From Gammaproteobacteria bacterium (GTDB lineage: Bacteria; Pseudomonadota; Gammaproteobacteria; SZUA-229), in the NCBI GenBank assembly GCA_030637945.1, contig DAOWFN010000090.1:1-34523 (forward strand): a stretch of 34,523 bases of DNA, given 5' to 3'. Below, piece after piece: positions 1 through 8,309 of this stretch. The translations under genes were made by a program, and so were the position numbers. The first letter of the stretch is position 1. The number at the start of each line of letters is the position of its first letter. The notes under the pieces are model-generated. The model was not told the origin of the DNA and did not search any database. It was given only the letters and a program-made list of their open reading frames with translations.

Positions 1-22
1 AAAAATCACTATCGTCATTACA

Positions 23-50
23 TTGATTCTAAGATTTACATCCTTATAAT
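23..50 (+). promoter_or_regulatory. Candidate sigma70 promoter upstream of the SRPBCC gene
   Basis: TTGATT (23-28) and a perfect TATAAT (45-50) are separated by 16 bases. They lie about 75 bases upstream of the ATG at 126. The -10 box is ideal and the -35 box matches four of six consensus positions. The call is by pattern only. Confidence 0.5.
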
Positions 51-125
51 TTAATACCTGTAACTGTACACGGTTTGGCAGGGGTGGAGTTAGCCGACCG
101 CGCTACTCGCAAATGGGGGACTAGA

Positions 126-824
126 ATGTCCTGTATGTACGGTTTTTTGGGGCTATTACTTCATATCATAAAGGCGATAAGAACATATCTAATCGTCTTC
201 CTGCTCCTTGTGCCTTTCCAATACAGCACCGCTCTTGATTTCCTCAACGACGTCAACGTATTCGAAGAAAACGGCATTTATCACATCAGCATTACTTCTG
301 AAATTGACGCCAGCGCCGAACATGTAAGACATGTATTGACCGACTACATACATATCTATCGTCTTAGTGATTCCATTATCGAGAGTAAAATATTAGCACC
401 CTCTGCCGACAACAAAGTCCAGGTAGAAACACTTGTGCTGTGCTGTATGCCTTTGTTTTGCAAAGAAGTTGCCCGAGTTGAAGAAGTCAGTATCTTAAAA
501 TCAGGCAATATACACACCAGAATTGTACCGGAGATGAGTGATTTTCGTTCCGGTGAGGCCACCTGGGAAATCAAACCCAACGGAAATACTACTCACCTAA
601 ACTATCAGGCAACTTTTGAACCCGATTTTTTTATCCCGCCATTACTCGGCACACATATGGTCATCAAAAACTTACGTGAAGAATTCAGCTCAACCTTTTC
701 GCGAGTCCAGCATATTGCCCGTATTAATGAAGCAAGAGAGTGGAATGATAACTTTGAATTTGCAAACGCCGTAAAAAATACTGATGACCTGCCATGCGAT
801 ATATCAGCTAATTCAAGTATGTGA
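126..824 (+). CDS. Secreted SRPBCC/polyketide-cyclase-fold protein
   Basis: This is a 232-residue protein with an N-terminal hydrophobic stretch (TYLIVFLLLVPF) ending in STA-LDF, which looks like a signal peptide and implies export. The rest resembles the START/SRPBCC (polyketide cyclase/dehydrase) ligand-binding fold: an early segment of the type 'ISITSEIDASAEHVRHVLTD', alternating beta strands, and a C-terminal helix after 'HMVIKNLREEF'. The internal CC-x4-C segment (LCCMPLFC) with a following RVEEV is familiar from gammaproteobacterial members of this family. The ATG at 126 is preferred because GGGGGA lies just upstream; an in-frame TTG at 75 would add 17 polar residues before the signal sequence. 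It overlaps or abuts the cytochrome lipoprotein gene, which suggests co-transcription. The ligand and role are unknown. Confidence 0.65.
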   Translation: MSCMYGFLGLLLHIIKAIRTYLIVFLLLVPFQYSTALDFLNDVNVFEENGIYHISITSEIDASAEHVRHVLTDYIHIYRLSDSIIESKILAPSADNKVQVETLVLCCMPLFCKEVARVEEVSILKSGNIHTRIVPEMSDFRSGEATWEIKPNGNTTHLNYQATFEPDFFIPPLLGTHMVIKNLREEFSSTFSRVQHIARINEAREWNDNFEFANAVKNTDDLPCDISANSSM

Positions 825-831
825 TAATGCT

Positions 832-1203
832 GTGTTCAGACATTATATTACTTTATCATTGACATGCCTCCTACCTGCCTGCGCGATTCAACAAGTAAGT
901 TACAAAGATGATGTCCACCCTATTATCGACAGCAATTGTAACGGATGTCATACAGCTCCTCACGGTTATGGATACAGAACGACCGGTTTGACAATGGAGA
1001 CTTACGATTCATTAATGCAAGGAACAATTTATGGACCAGTTATTATCGCTGGTGACAGCCGCCGAAGCATATTAAATAAGTTGATAGAAGGCCGGACTGG
1101 CAACATGCAGAAAATTTTACATAAAGATGACAATGAGGGCATCACAAAAAAAGAAATTGAAACTATAAAGGTATGGGTTGATGAAGGTGCGTTAAACAAT
1201 TGA
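832..1203 (+). CDS. Small c-type cytochrome-like lipoprotein
   Basis: From the GTG at 832 this is 123 residues. A short positive N-terminus (FRH), a hydrophobic core and LPAC give a plausible lipobox with lipidated Cys17. A haem c motif CNGCH follows at residues 36-40, preceded by 'DDVHPIIDSN', as in the planctomycete-type/monohaem cytochrome c domain family. The C-terminus (ITKKEIETIKVWVDEGAL) matches the terminal helix of those domains, and a Met near GNMQ could be the sixth ligand. A longer start at ATG 784 is open and would overlap the upstream gene by 41 bases, but it places 16 extra residues before the signal sequence. The GTG start seven bases after the upstream stop suggests translational coupling. 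It is probably an envelope-anchored electron carrier; its partner is unknown. Confidence 0.65.
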   Translation: MFRHYITLSLTCLLPACAIQQVSYKDDVHPIIDSNCNGCHTAPHGYGYRTTGLTMETYDSLMQGTIYGPVIIAGDSRRSILNKLIEGRTGNMQKILHKDDNEGITKKEIETIKVWVDEGALNN

Positions 1204-1232
1204 ATTTAATTAATTATTAATAAGTAATATGA

Positions 1233-1448
1233 TTAATCACTAGTGACTAAATGGATCGTTTCACCATTAAATTCAATGGTATCACCAGCGACCATTTTTT
1301 TGCGTTTACGAGTTTCTACCTGACCATTAACCAGAACATCGCCTGATTCAATGGCCAGTTTTGCAACGCCACCACTGGGAACCATACCTTCAAATTTTAA
1401 GATTTTATGGAGCTCAACGGGTTCGGATTTTAATATAACTTCTCGCAT
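1233..1448 (-). CDS. S4-domain RNA-binding protein (YbcJ/YaaA-like)
   Basis: This is a 71-residue protein that is essentially one S4 RNA-binding domain: 'ELHKILKFEGMVPSGGVAKLAIESGDVLVNGQ' followed by 'KRKKMVAGDTIEF', the usual S4 pattern of two helices and a basic beta turn. Stand-alone S4 proteins of this size include E. coli YbcJ and the Bacillus YaaA/RlbA group; binding to structured RNA is a family inference. The ATG at 1448 lies two bases after the stop of the ABC transporter gene, so the pair is translationally coupled. A longer frame beginning at 1493 lies inside that gene and is rejected. Confidence 0.75.
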   Translation of the reverse strand: MREVILKSEPVELHKILKFEGMVPSGGVAKLAIESGDVLVNGQVETRKRKKMVAGDTIEFNGETIHLVTSD

Positions 1449-1450
1449 AA

Positions 1451-3253
1451 CTATATTACTTCTCCCGCTTCCTCTTCCTGCTGTAATTTCCACAAATGTG
1501 CATACAAACCATGTTTTTCCAATAACTGCTGATGCGTACCCTCTTCTACGACCTTGCCTTTATCCAATACGATAATATTGTCGGCATCGATAATCGTTGA
1601 CAGGCGATGAGCAATAACCAACGTGGTATGTTTTTCCGCGACTTCTTTTAATGATTTGAGGATCAACTGTTCTGAATGAGAATCCAGTGATGATGTCGCT
1701 TCATCAAACACCAGAATGCGAGGATTTTTCAGGATTACGCGTGCGATCGCCACCCGCTGTTTTTCACCACCGGATAGTTTTAGCCCGCGCTCACCAACGA
1801 CTGTTTGATAAGCATCAGGCAGACTGGTAATGAAGTCATGGATATTGGCATGCTGCGCTGCTCTTTTGATCTCGTCATCTGTAGCGTCCAGATTTGCATA
1901 ACGTATATTGTGTTCGATGGTGTCATTAAACAGTACTGTGTCCTGTGGCACGATGCCAATATTGTCACGCAGGCTTCGCTGTGTAACAGAATTAATATTC
2001 TGTTCATCGATATAAATATTGCCTGAGCCCACATCATAGAAACGGAACAACAGACGAGCCAGTGTCGATTTTCCTGCACCTGACGGACCTACGACTGCTA
2101 CTTTATAACCATGCGGAATAACAAAACTTACATCTTCTAGTATTTTTCTGTCTTTATTGTAATCAAAACTGACATTTTCAAAACGGATAACAGCATCACT
2201 GACTTTCAGCTCCTCAGCACCATCAATATCTTTCACCTGTTTTTCCGTATCCAGTAACTTGAGCATCATATCCATATCCGCCAGTGAATATTTCAGAGCA
2301 CGGTATATGATGCCAAGAAAATTCAGCGGGATAAACAATTGCAGCATCATGGCATTGACCAGCACCAGGTCACCTAAAGTCATCAGACCATCGACCACAC
2401 CCTGTGCGGCAAATATCATCATCAATGTCACGCCGATGGCGATTACAGCGCCCTGGCCGAAATTAAGTAACGACATCGAAGCCTGACTTCTTACCGCGGC
2501 ACCTTCCCATTGGTCGAGAGTTTCATCATATTTTTTTAATTCGTATTCTTCGTTGGTGAAATATTTGATCGTTTCATAATTCAGCATGCCATCAACCGCA
2601 TAACTGTTTGCTCTGGATTCATGCGCATTCATCTCGTGACGATAATGCATACGCCAGTTTGTCACCAGTAACGTAAATGCGATGTAGATCACAACGGTTG
2701 CAAATGTAATGATTGCAAAGTGTGCTTCGTATTTACTCAACAAGATGATGGCGACAAAGGTAAATTCCGCCGCGGTGGGGAAAATATTAAATACCAGGTA
2801 ATTTAATATAGAACTTAAACTGTTGGTGCCTCGTTCAAGATCACGCGTGATGCCACCCGTTTTCCTGTCGAGATGATATGACAGAGATAACGAATACAGG
2901 TGTTTGAGGACACGCAACGAGATACCGCGCATCGCATGATAGCGTACGCGAGAAAAGATTGCATCACGCAGTTCATTAAAAAGGCTGGCGATCAAACGTA
3001 AAGCACCGTATGTCAGCAGTAGCACAAGCGGCAAAGCAAGAGTCGCATTATCTAATAATTGTTTACTGTCCAGGCCATCAACGATTTCCTTTAATGCCAG
3101 CGGCATACCCACAATAGCGACTTTGGAAAGGATAAGACAGCATAGAGCAAAAAATACACGACCCTTAAAATCCCAGATATAGGGAAATAAACGTTTGATA
3201 TTTTGAAAATCCTTGCGGTTACCGTGAGGTTTACTTATTGGCCGATGCATCAT
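1451..3253 (-). CDS. Atm1-type ABC half-transporter (fused permease and ATPase)
   Basis: This 600-residue half-transporter has an N-terminal six-helix permease domain (about 30-330) and a C-terminal ATPase. Visible ATPase motifs are Walker A GPSGAGKST (389-397), Q-loop PQD (436-438), signature LSGGEKQR (493-500), Walker B ILVFDE (513-518) and switch His549. The segment 'LNYETIKYFTNEEYE' (224-238) is the hallmark of the Atm1/HMT1 family, whose members export glutathione-linked sulfur, Fe-S precursors or heavy-metal conjugates from the cytosol. It should act as a homodimer in the inner membrane. The gene overlaps nothing upstream and diverges from an RND efflux operon across 55 bases, so the two may share regulatory DNA. 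The substrate is inferred from family only. Confidence 0.85.
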   Translation of the reverse strand: MMHRPISKPHGNRKDFQNIKRLFPYIWDFKGRVFFALCCLILSKVAIVGMPLALKEIVDGLDSKQLLDNATLALPLVLLLTYGALRLIASLFNELRDAIFSRVRYHAMRGISLRVLKHLYSLSLSYHLDRKTGGITRDLERGTNSLSSILNYLVFNIFPTAAEFTFVAIILLSKYEAHFAIITFATVVIYIAFTLLVTNWRMHYRHEMNAHESRANSYAVDGMLNYETIKYFTNEEYELKKYDETLDQWEGAAVRSQASMSLLNFGQGAVIAIGVTLMMIFAAQGVVDGLMTLGDLVLVNAMMLQLFIPLNFLGIIYRALKYSLADMDMMLKLLDTEKQVKDIDGAEELKVSDAVIRFENVSFDYNKDRKILEDVSFVIPHGYKVAVVGPSGAGKSTLARLLFRFYDVGSGNIYIDEQNINSVTQRSLRDNIGIVPQDTVLFNDTIEHNIRYANLDATDDEIKRAAQHANIHDFITSLPDAYQTVVGERGLKLSGGEKQRVAIARVILKNPRILVFDEATSSLDSHSEQLILKSLKEVAEKHTTLVIAHRLSTIIDADNIIVLDKGKVVEEGTHQQLLEKHGLYAHLWKLQQEEEAGEVI

Positions 3254-3308
3254 GCTGAATAGCTTTCTCTGGTGTAGTTTTACAGCCGTTTAGGTTAAAG
3301 TTCGGTGC

Positions 3309-4439
3309 ATGATTATAACGAAAAAACAATCTCGCCGAATAAAATTATATGTGCCGTTATTGACAGGCTTATTTGGCAGCTTAATCCTGCCGGCCTGTGA
3401 TAGTACGAGTAACACAGAAAGCAATATACACAGGGCGCAACAGACCACTCATCGTGTCGAAGTAATTACTGTCGAGAATAAACCGGTATCTTTAACCCAG
3501 ACCGTATCCGGAACTCTCGAAGCAGTGACAAAAATCCGTCTATACAATGAGGAGAGTGGACGCATTACCAAACTACCCTATCATGAAGGTGATGTCGTAA
3601 AAAAAGGCACTTTACTGGTCCAGCTAGACAACGAATTATTAAAAACCGATGTTGCCAAAGCCAAAGCCTCACGAGAACAGGCAAAGCTTGACCTTTCACG
3701 CGTAAAAAAGCTGCTGCCAAAAAAGATCTCAACTGAAGAAGAAGTCGCAAGAGCACACACCGAGCTGGATCTGGCTATCGCCGAAGAGAGGCGTCAGCTC
3801 ACCCGCCTCAAACGCACCAGCATTAAAGCGCCAATTGATGGATTGATCACCAAACGTTTATATGAGCCAGGCGATATGCTGGCACAGCAATCACATATTC
3901 ACACTATTATTGACCCGACCGCGTTACGATTAAAAGCCAGTCTCGCAGAACGCTGGCTGCCTTTGGTTAAAAAAGATCAGGCAGTAACGGTGACAATCGA
4001 CGCACTTGGCGATAAAAAATATAGCGCCAAAGTGGTGCGAATACATCCGACGATCAATGCCAGCACACACAAAGGAACTATAGAGATATTACTTTCACCG
4101 GTACCCGATGGTGCGACTGTCGGCCAATTTTCTCGTGCCAAAATAGAATTGACGGCAACGGATCGGCTCATTATCCCAGTACACACCATTCACTATGAAC
4201 CAGAAGGTGCCTACGTGTACCGTGTGACCAAAAATGATAGTGACGAAACCATTGTGGAAAAAGTCTTTTTTGAACAGGGCCAGCAATTTGCTTCGGTAGC
4301 TGAAATATTATCTGATCTAATTGCTGGCGACCGTGTTGTCAGTCGCGGTTTTCTCGGTTTACGTACAGGCAAAAAAGTTGAGGTTGCCAACTCTGAAAAC
4401 AGACAGGGTCAACAACCTGCTGCGAAAGAAAACAAATAA
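3309..4439 (+). CDS. RND efflux periplasmic adaptor (membrane fusion lipoprotein)
   Basis: This 376-residue adaptor protein of the HlyD/AcrA family begins with a basic N-terminus and a hydrophobic run ending in LPAC, giving a lipidated Cys30. The order of domains is standard: a barrel-sandwich half (TVSGTLEAVTKIRLYNEESGRI, YHEGDVVKKGTLLVQLD), a helical hairpin (residues about 115-165), the returning lipoyl half (IKAPIDGLITKRLYEPGDML), a beta-barrel and a membrane-proximal domain. It should link the inner-membrane pump encoded two bases downstream to an outer-membrane channel. No channel gene is in the window, so TolC must be supplied from elsewhere. Confidence 0.88.
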   Translation: MIITKKQSRRIKLYVPLLTGLFGSLILPACDSTSNTESNIHRAQQTTHRVEVITVENKPVSLTQTVSGTLEAVTKIRLYNEESGRITKLPYHEGDVVKKGTLLVQLDNELLKTDVAKAKASREQAKLDLSRVKKLLPKKISTEEEVARAHTELDLAIAEERRQLTRLKRTSIKAPIDGLITKRLYEPGDMLAQQSHIHTIIDPTALRLKASLAERWLPLVKKDQAVTVTIDALGDKKYSAKVVRIHPTINASTHKGTIEILLSPVPDGATVGQFSRAKIELTATDRLIIPVHTIHYEPEGAYVYRVTKNDSDETIVEKVFFEQGQQFASVAEILSDLIAGDRVVSRGFLGLRTGKKVEVANSENRQGQQPAAKENK

Positions 4440-4441
4440 TT

Positions 4442-7400
4442 ATGAAACAACGTTTCCGCACTGGCGGCCTTGCCGCATGGTCAATTCACCACCCGGTCGG
4501 TGTCACCATGTTAACGCTCACTGTTATTATCTTCGGCCTATTCTCCTTTAAACAGCTCGGCATCAATTTATTACCGCACATCATCTCTCCCGAGGTACTT
4601 GTTCGCATCGTCGACCAGGGCGTGCCCGCCAGCATAATGGAAGACCGCGTAACCCGACAGCTGGAAGAACAGCTGGCGATTACAGAAGATGCTATCGCCA
4701 TCGATTCAAGAACGAAAGAAGGCAGAAGTGCGGTCGACTTAAGTTTCCCTTACGGCACAGATATAGATAACGCATTACGTGATGCCAGTATCCGACTTGA
4801 CCGTGCCAAACGTTTTTTACCAGACAACGATGATGCGCCGGTCATCTACAAACGCGACCCGGCTCAGATCCCCGTTATGGAATTGATCATCAGCTCCAAC
4901 ACCCTCAATTCCGTAGAACTACGAAGCTGGGCGGATTACACCTTTTCAAAATGGTTTTTAAATTTACCCGGCGTTGCTTCTGCCGAGGTTGGCGGTGGCC
5001 TGCAACGGGAAATACATATTATTCCTGATCAGGAAAAACTCGCCAATATCGGTCTTTCGTTACAGGATTTTGCGCAACAGATAAAACAACAGAACACAGA
5101 TTCACCTGGCGGCAGGATGTTTGCCAAACGTCAAGAAATAACGACACGTGCTGAGGGGCGATTTAGTTCACTGCAGGAATTAAAACAACTACCATTGCAG
5201 ACCAGTGGTATAGCAGCATCAGGTGAAATAGATGATATCGATGACACCGTCCGCGTGGATGATGTTGCCAAGGTAGTTGATAAACATAAAGACGAACGTT
5301 TACGCATTCGCTTAAATAAAATCCCAGGTATTAAACTCTCGATTCAGAAGCAGCCGCATGCGAACACGGTTGCCGTGGTCGATGAAGTTAAACATCGGTT
5401 AACAAACCTGAAATCACAAAAAGCCATCCCTGATGATATCGAGATAGCGGTTGTTGATGACCAGTCCATATTTGTCAGACATGCGATCAATAATGCTTCA
5501 CTGGCTGCGGGCAGCGGCGCACTGCTGGCAATGATTATTATCTACCTTTTTCTAGGCAGCATATTACGCACGCTTATTATTGGTACCGCAATTCCGATCG
5601 GCATTATGGTCACGTTTATCATCATGCAGTCACTGGGATTAACCTTAAACATCATGACACTCGGCGGCCTGGCACTAGGTATGGGCCTGCTCATCGATAG
5701 CACCATCGTGATGCTGGAAAATATCACCCGGCATCAGTCTGAAGGAAACACATCCAATGAAGATGCCATCAACGCCGCTATCGAAGTGAACAGCCCAATC
5801 GTTGCATCAACCAGCACCAACCTTGGCGCACTATTACCCTTCCTTTTCATTGGCGGTATGACAGGGATGTTATTTGAGGATCTGATTATCACCATCACTT
5901 CAGCCATGCTGGCATCACTCGTCGTTGCTATTACATTGGTTCCTGCACTCGGCGCTAAAGTCAAATATAAAAGAATAAAAAAGAATAATATCAGCAAGTT
6001 AATATATTTTATTAAAGTAAAATATCACAATAACTCAGACAAGTTTTTAATGAACCCGGCAAAAACATTTGTCATTTTTTGCCTGCTTTTTGTGTTCGCC
6101 ATCTACCAGATTAATGAAACTAAACGTATCGATTTTCCCCGTGTCGATGAGGGTAAAATTTCTATATCGATCACCGGTGACCCCGGTATGCAGCTCGAAG
6201 AAATGGACAGTGCCGTCGACCTGATCGAAGACCTACTTTTACAGCAGGCTGAAGTACTTACCTTGTTTACAACGGCCGGCGGTTTTGTTTTTGGACGCTC
6301 TGAGTATGAGAACAGTAATCGCAGCTCAATAACAGTACAGCTCACACCTTCCGACCAACGCACTACCAGCAGTGATCAATGGTCAAACCAGATCAGAAAA
6401 AAAATTGAAACACTTAATCTGACCGGTTTTAAAGTACATCTACGTGTTGCCGGGGTCCGCGGTTTACATATAACCAGGGGCAGTGATGATGTCAGTATCC
6501 ATATTCGTGGCAATAACCTTGATATATTAAGAGAGCTTGGTGATCAGGCTACCAAACTACTGGAACCGATTACCGGCTTGCGCAACCTCACTCATTCTTA
6601 TGAGCAAGTGAAAGAAGAACTCAATATTCGTATCGATAGAGAACGCGCAGCAGAATTTGGCGTGGATGCTTCTGTTATAGGAGAAGCATTAAAAATTGCA
6701 CTGGACGGGCAGATTATCAGTAATTACATCGAAGGTGATAGAGATTTCGATATTCGTATGCGTCTACCACGTGAAAATAGTTATAACCCGAACGTATTAC
6801 AGAACCTGATGGTCGATTACAAAAATGGTAATGCGATTCGACTTGGTGATGTTGCACATGTTAGCCGTAAAGCAACAGCCAGTCGGATTGTCAGAAGCCA
6901 GCAACAGCGTATCGTCGAAATCTCCGCATCTTACGACGTTGATGCAGACCAAAATAAAGTTCTCGATGAAACCATGTCTAAACTGGCTGAGCTGAATCTA
7001 CCTGAAGGCTATGTGCTGTACGACAACGATACCAACAAGACACTTGAGGAAGGCCAAAAAACGGGCATTATTGTTTTATTCCTTTCGATCTTCCTGGTGT
7101 TTGTAGTAATGGCAGTGCAATACGAATCACTATTAAATCCATTGATTATTATGCTCAGCATTCCATTCGCCGCGACAGGTGTAGCCATTGGTTTATTGAT
7201 CAATGCTGATATGACTATATCTATGCCCGTTTGGTTAGGACTAATCATGTTGACCGGTATCGTAGTAAACAACGCCATAGTGCTTGTCGAACAGATCGAG
7301 ATAGAGCGTGAAAGAAATGATTCATTGATCGAATCGATAAAAAATGCTGCCGCTTTACGGTTACGCCCTATCCTGATGACAACCCTGACCACCGTGTTTG

Positions 7401-7555
7401 GCATGATGCCACTGGCCATCGGTTTAGGCGAAGGCTCTGAGATGTTACAGCCGCTGGCTTTTGTCATTGTCTGGGGGCTGAGCTTTTCTTTATTTGTCAG
7501 CCTGATTTTGGTGCCCAGCCTCTATGCACTATTTCACCGCCAGAACCCCGCATAA
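4442..7555 (+). CDS. RND-family efflux pump, inner-membrane permease
   Basis: At 1037 residues this has the usual length of the HAE1/AcrB-like RND family, with TM1 near residue 15-35, two large periplasmic loops, and the duplicated transmembrane bundles (about 345-510 and 880-1030). The TM4 segment GMGLLIDSTIVMLEN keeps one Asp (Asp419), while the position matching the second AcrB Asp is Ser420. The TM10 segment GIVVNNAIVLVEQ has Asn943-Asn944 where AcrB has Lys940. The 'RLRPILMTTLTTVFGMMPL' segment of TM11 is intact. It starts two bases after the adaptor stop codon, forming a two-gene operon. The substrate cannot be read from the sequence. Confidence 0.9.
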   Translation: MKQRFRTGGLAAWSIHHPVGVTMLTLTVIIFGLFSFKQLGINLLPHIISPEVLVRIVDQGVPASIMEDRVTRQLEEQLAITEDAIAIDSRTKEGRSAVDLSFPYGTDIDNALRDASIRLDRAKRFLPDNDDAPVIYKRDPAQIPVMELIISSNTLNSVELRSWADYTFSKWFLNLPGVASAEVGGGLQREIHIIPDQEKLANIGLSLQDFAQQIKQQNTDSPGGRMFAKRQEITTRAEGRFSSLQELKQLPLQTSGIAASGEIDDIDDTVRVDDVAKVVDKHKDERLRIRLNKIPGIKLSIQKQPHANTVAVVDEVKHRLTNLKSQKAIPDDIEIAVVDDQSIFVRHAINNASLAAGSGALLAMIIIYLFLGSILRTLIIGTAIPIGIMVTFIIMQSLGLTLNIMTLGGLALGMGLLIDSTIVMLENITRHQSEGNTSNEDAINAAIEVNSPIVASTSTNLGALLPFLFIGGMTGMLFEDLIITITSAMLASLVVAITLVPALGAKVKYKRIKKNNISKLIYFIKVKYHNNSDKFLMNPAKTFVIFCLLFVFAIYQINETKRIDFPRVDEGKISISITGDPGMQLEEMDSAVDLIEDLLLQQAEVLTLFTTAGGFVFGRSEYENSNRSSITVQLTPSDQRTTSSDQWSNQIRKKIETLNLTGFKVHLRVAGVRGLHITRGSDDVSIHIRGNNLDILRELGDQATKLLEPITGLRNLTHSYEQVKEELNIRIDRERAAEFGVDASVIGEALKIALDGQIISNYIEGDRDFDIRMRLPRENSYNPNVLQNLMVDYKNGNAIRLGDVAHVSRKATASRIVRSQQQRIVEISASYDVDADQNKVLDETMSKLAELNLPEGYVLYDNDTNKTLEEGQKTGIIVLFLSIFLVFVVMAVQYESLLNPLIIMLSIPFAATGVAIGLLINADMTISMPVWLGLIMLTGIVVNNAIVLVEQIEIERERNDSLIESIKNAAALRLRPILMTTLTTVFGMMPLAIGLGEGSEMLQPLAFVIVWGLSFSLFVSLILVPSLYALFHRQNPA

Positions 7556-7649
7556 TCAGACATTGACAAATAGACTACTCGACTAAAAACACACCCGTAA
7601 GAAACGTAAACCACACTATCAATTTAAAACATATAATTCAAAGAGTTAC

Positions 7650-7678
7650 GTTACATTCTTACTGTGATTTTATATAGA
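7650..7678 (+). promoter_or_regulatory. Candidate promoter of the A-type Fe-S carrier gene
   Basis: GTTACA (7650-7655) and TATAGA (7673-7678) are separated by 17 bases, each matching four of six consensus positions. This would give a leader of about 65 bases. The gap between the RND gene and this gene (7556-7750) shows no other convincing element and no clear terminator. Confidence 0.3.
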
Positions 7679-7750
7679 CAAGACGATGAATTTATATCTA
7701 TTTCATGCTACCATGTAGTCATTGATTCAATTAATTATAGGAGAGCTTTT

Positions 7751-8131
7751 ATGTCTCAAGTTCAATTTAATACACAGCTGACCGATCAGATTAACGTTTC
7801 TGATGAGGCCGTTAAACAACTACTTGCGCTCACCGAAAGTGAAGATGGTGTAAATGGAGTAAGGATATTTGTTTCTGGTGGCGGTTGTGGCGGCATGTCT
7901 TACGGGATGACTTTTGTTGACCAGCCTACAGAATTTGATGCCACGCTCGAGAAAGATGGTCTGAAAGTTCACGTTGATGCAGTCGCTCTAAGTTTTCTTG
8001 AGGGCGTAGAGATCGATTATCAAACCGAAGGCGCCAATGCCAGCTTTGTCTTCAAAAACGTCTTTGCTAACAGCAGCAGCGGTGGTTCATGCGGAGGTTG
8101 TGGTGGCGCTGGCGGTGGTGGCTGCGGCTAG
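7751..8131 (+). CDS. A-type Fe-S cluster carrier (IscA/ErpA/HesB family) with Gly/Cys-rich tail
   Basis: This is a 126-residue protein. The core 'ISDEA'-like helix, 'GVRIFVSGGGCGGMSYGMTF' region (Cys46) and 'FKN' strand are those of the A-type Fe-S carriers that receive and pass on [2Fe-2S]/[4Fe-4S] clusters. Typical members end in a C-G-C pair; here the end is a glycine-rich tail, SCGGCGGAGGGGCG, with Cys114, Cys117 and Cys125, so the pair is spaced C-G-G-C and a further Cys is added. The ATG at 7751 is chosen because GGAGAG lies at ideal distance; a longer frame from 7664 would add 29 residues foreign to the family. A strong terminator follows, so the gene is probably monocistronic. No isc or suf genes are nearby. 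Confidence 0.85.
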   Translation: MSQVQFNTQLTDQINVSDEAVKQLLALTESEDGVNGVRIFVSGGGCGGMSYGMTFVDQPTEFDATLEKDGLKVHVDAVALSFLEGVEIDYQTEGANASFVFKNVFANSSSGGSCGGCGGAGGGGCG

Positions 8132-8167
8132 CGAATATAGTAAGTTACACTGCCAGATATAAATGAA

Positions 8168-8203
8168 GGGGTGAGTTATAAAGCTATAGCTCACCCTTTT
8201 TTA
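8168..8203 (+). terminator. Rho-independent terminator of the Fe-S carrier gene
   Basis: GGGTGAG (8169-8175) pairs with CTCACCC (8190-8196), extended by an inner TATA/TATA pairing and a G-U step, and is followed directly by a run of T. It lies 38 bases after the stop codon. Confidence 0.85.
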
Positions 8204-8211
8204 TTTGGCAT

Positions 8212-8266
8212 CACCTGCATGGTCATCGCGGAACGAGATTCCGCTCCTACAAGATTAGGTGCAGGT
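8212..8266. repeat. REP-like intergenic palindromic element
   Basis: An inner hairpin GCGGAA-cgaga-TTCCGC followed by TCCTACAA reads, on the minus strand, as TTGTAGGAGCGG..., the form of the GTAGGAGCGG REP elements widespread in Pseudomonas, Xanthomonas and relatives. It is bracketed by a 7-bp inverted repeat, ACCTGCA (8213-8219) and TGCAGGT (8260-8266). Such elements are mobilised by RAYT transposases encoded elsewhere; none is in the window. Confidence 0.6.
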
Positions 8267-8309
8267 TCCACGATGTTATTTGCCGTATAGATAAATGTAA
8301 AAAATAATC

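Noticed and set aside
1237..1246. 10-bp palindrome TCACTAGTGA
   Set aside because: It lies within the end of the S4-protein coding sequence, is short, and shows no terminator features; chance is likely.
1780..2079. 99-residue frame overlapping the ABC ATPase domain on the same strand
   Set aside because: It lies fully inside conserved Walker A to signature coding sequence in another frame.
7009..7467. 152-residue open frame antisense to the RND pump
   Set aside because: It is a shadow of the pump's transmembrane coding region: Ser/Ile/Met-rich, low-complexity composition and no ribosome site.
7664..7750. N-terminal extension of the A-type Fe-S carrier
   Set aside because: The added residues are not family-like, and a strong ribosome site sits just before the ATG at 7751.
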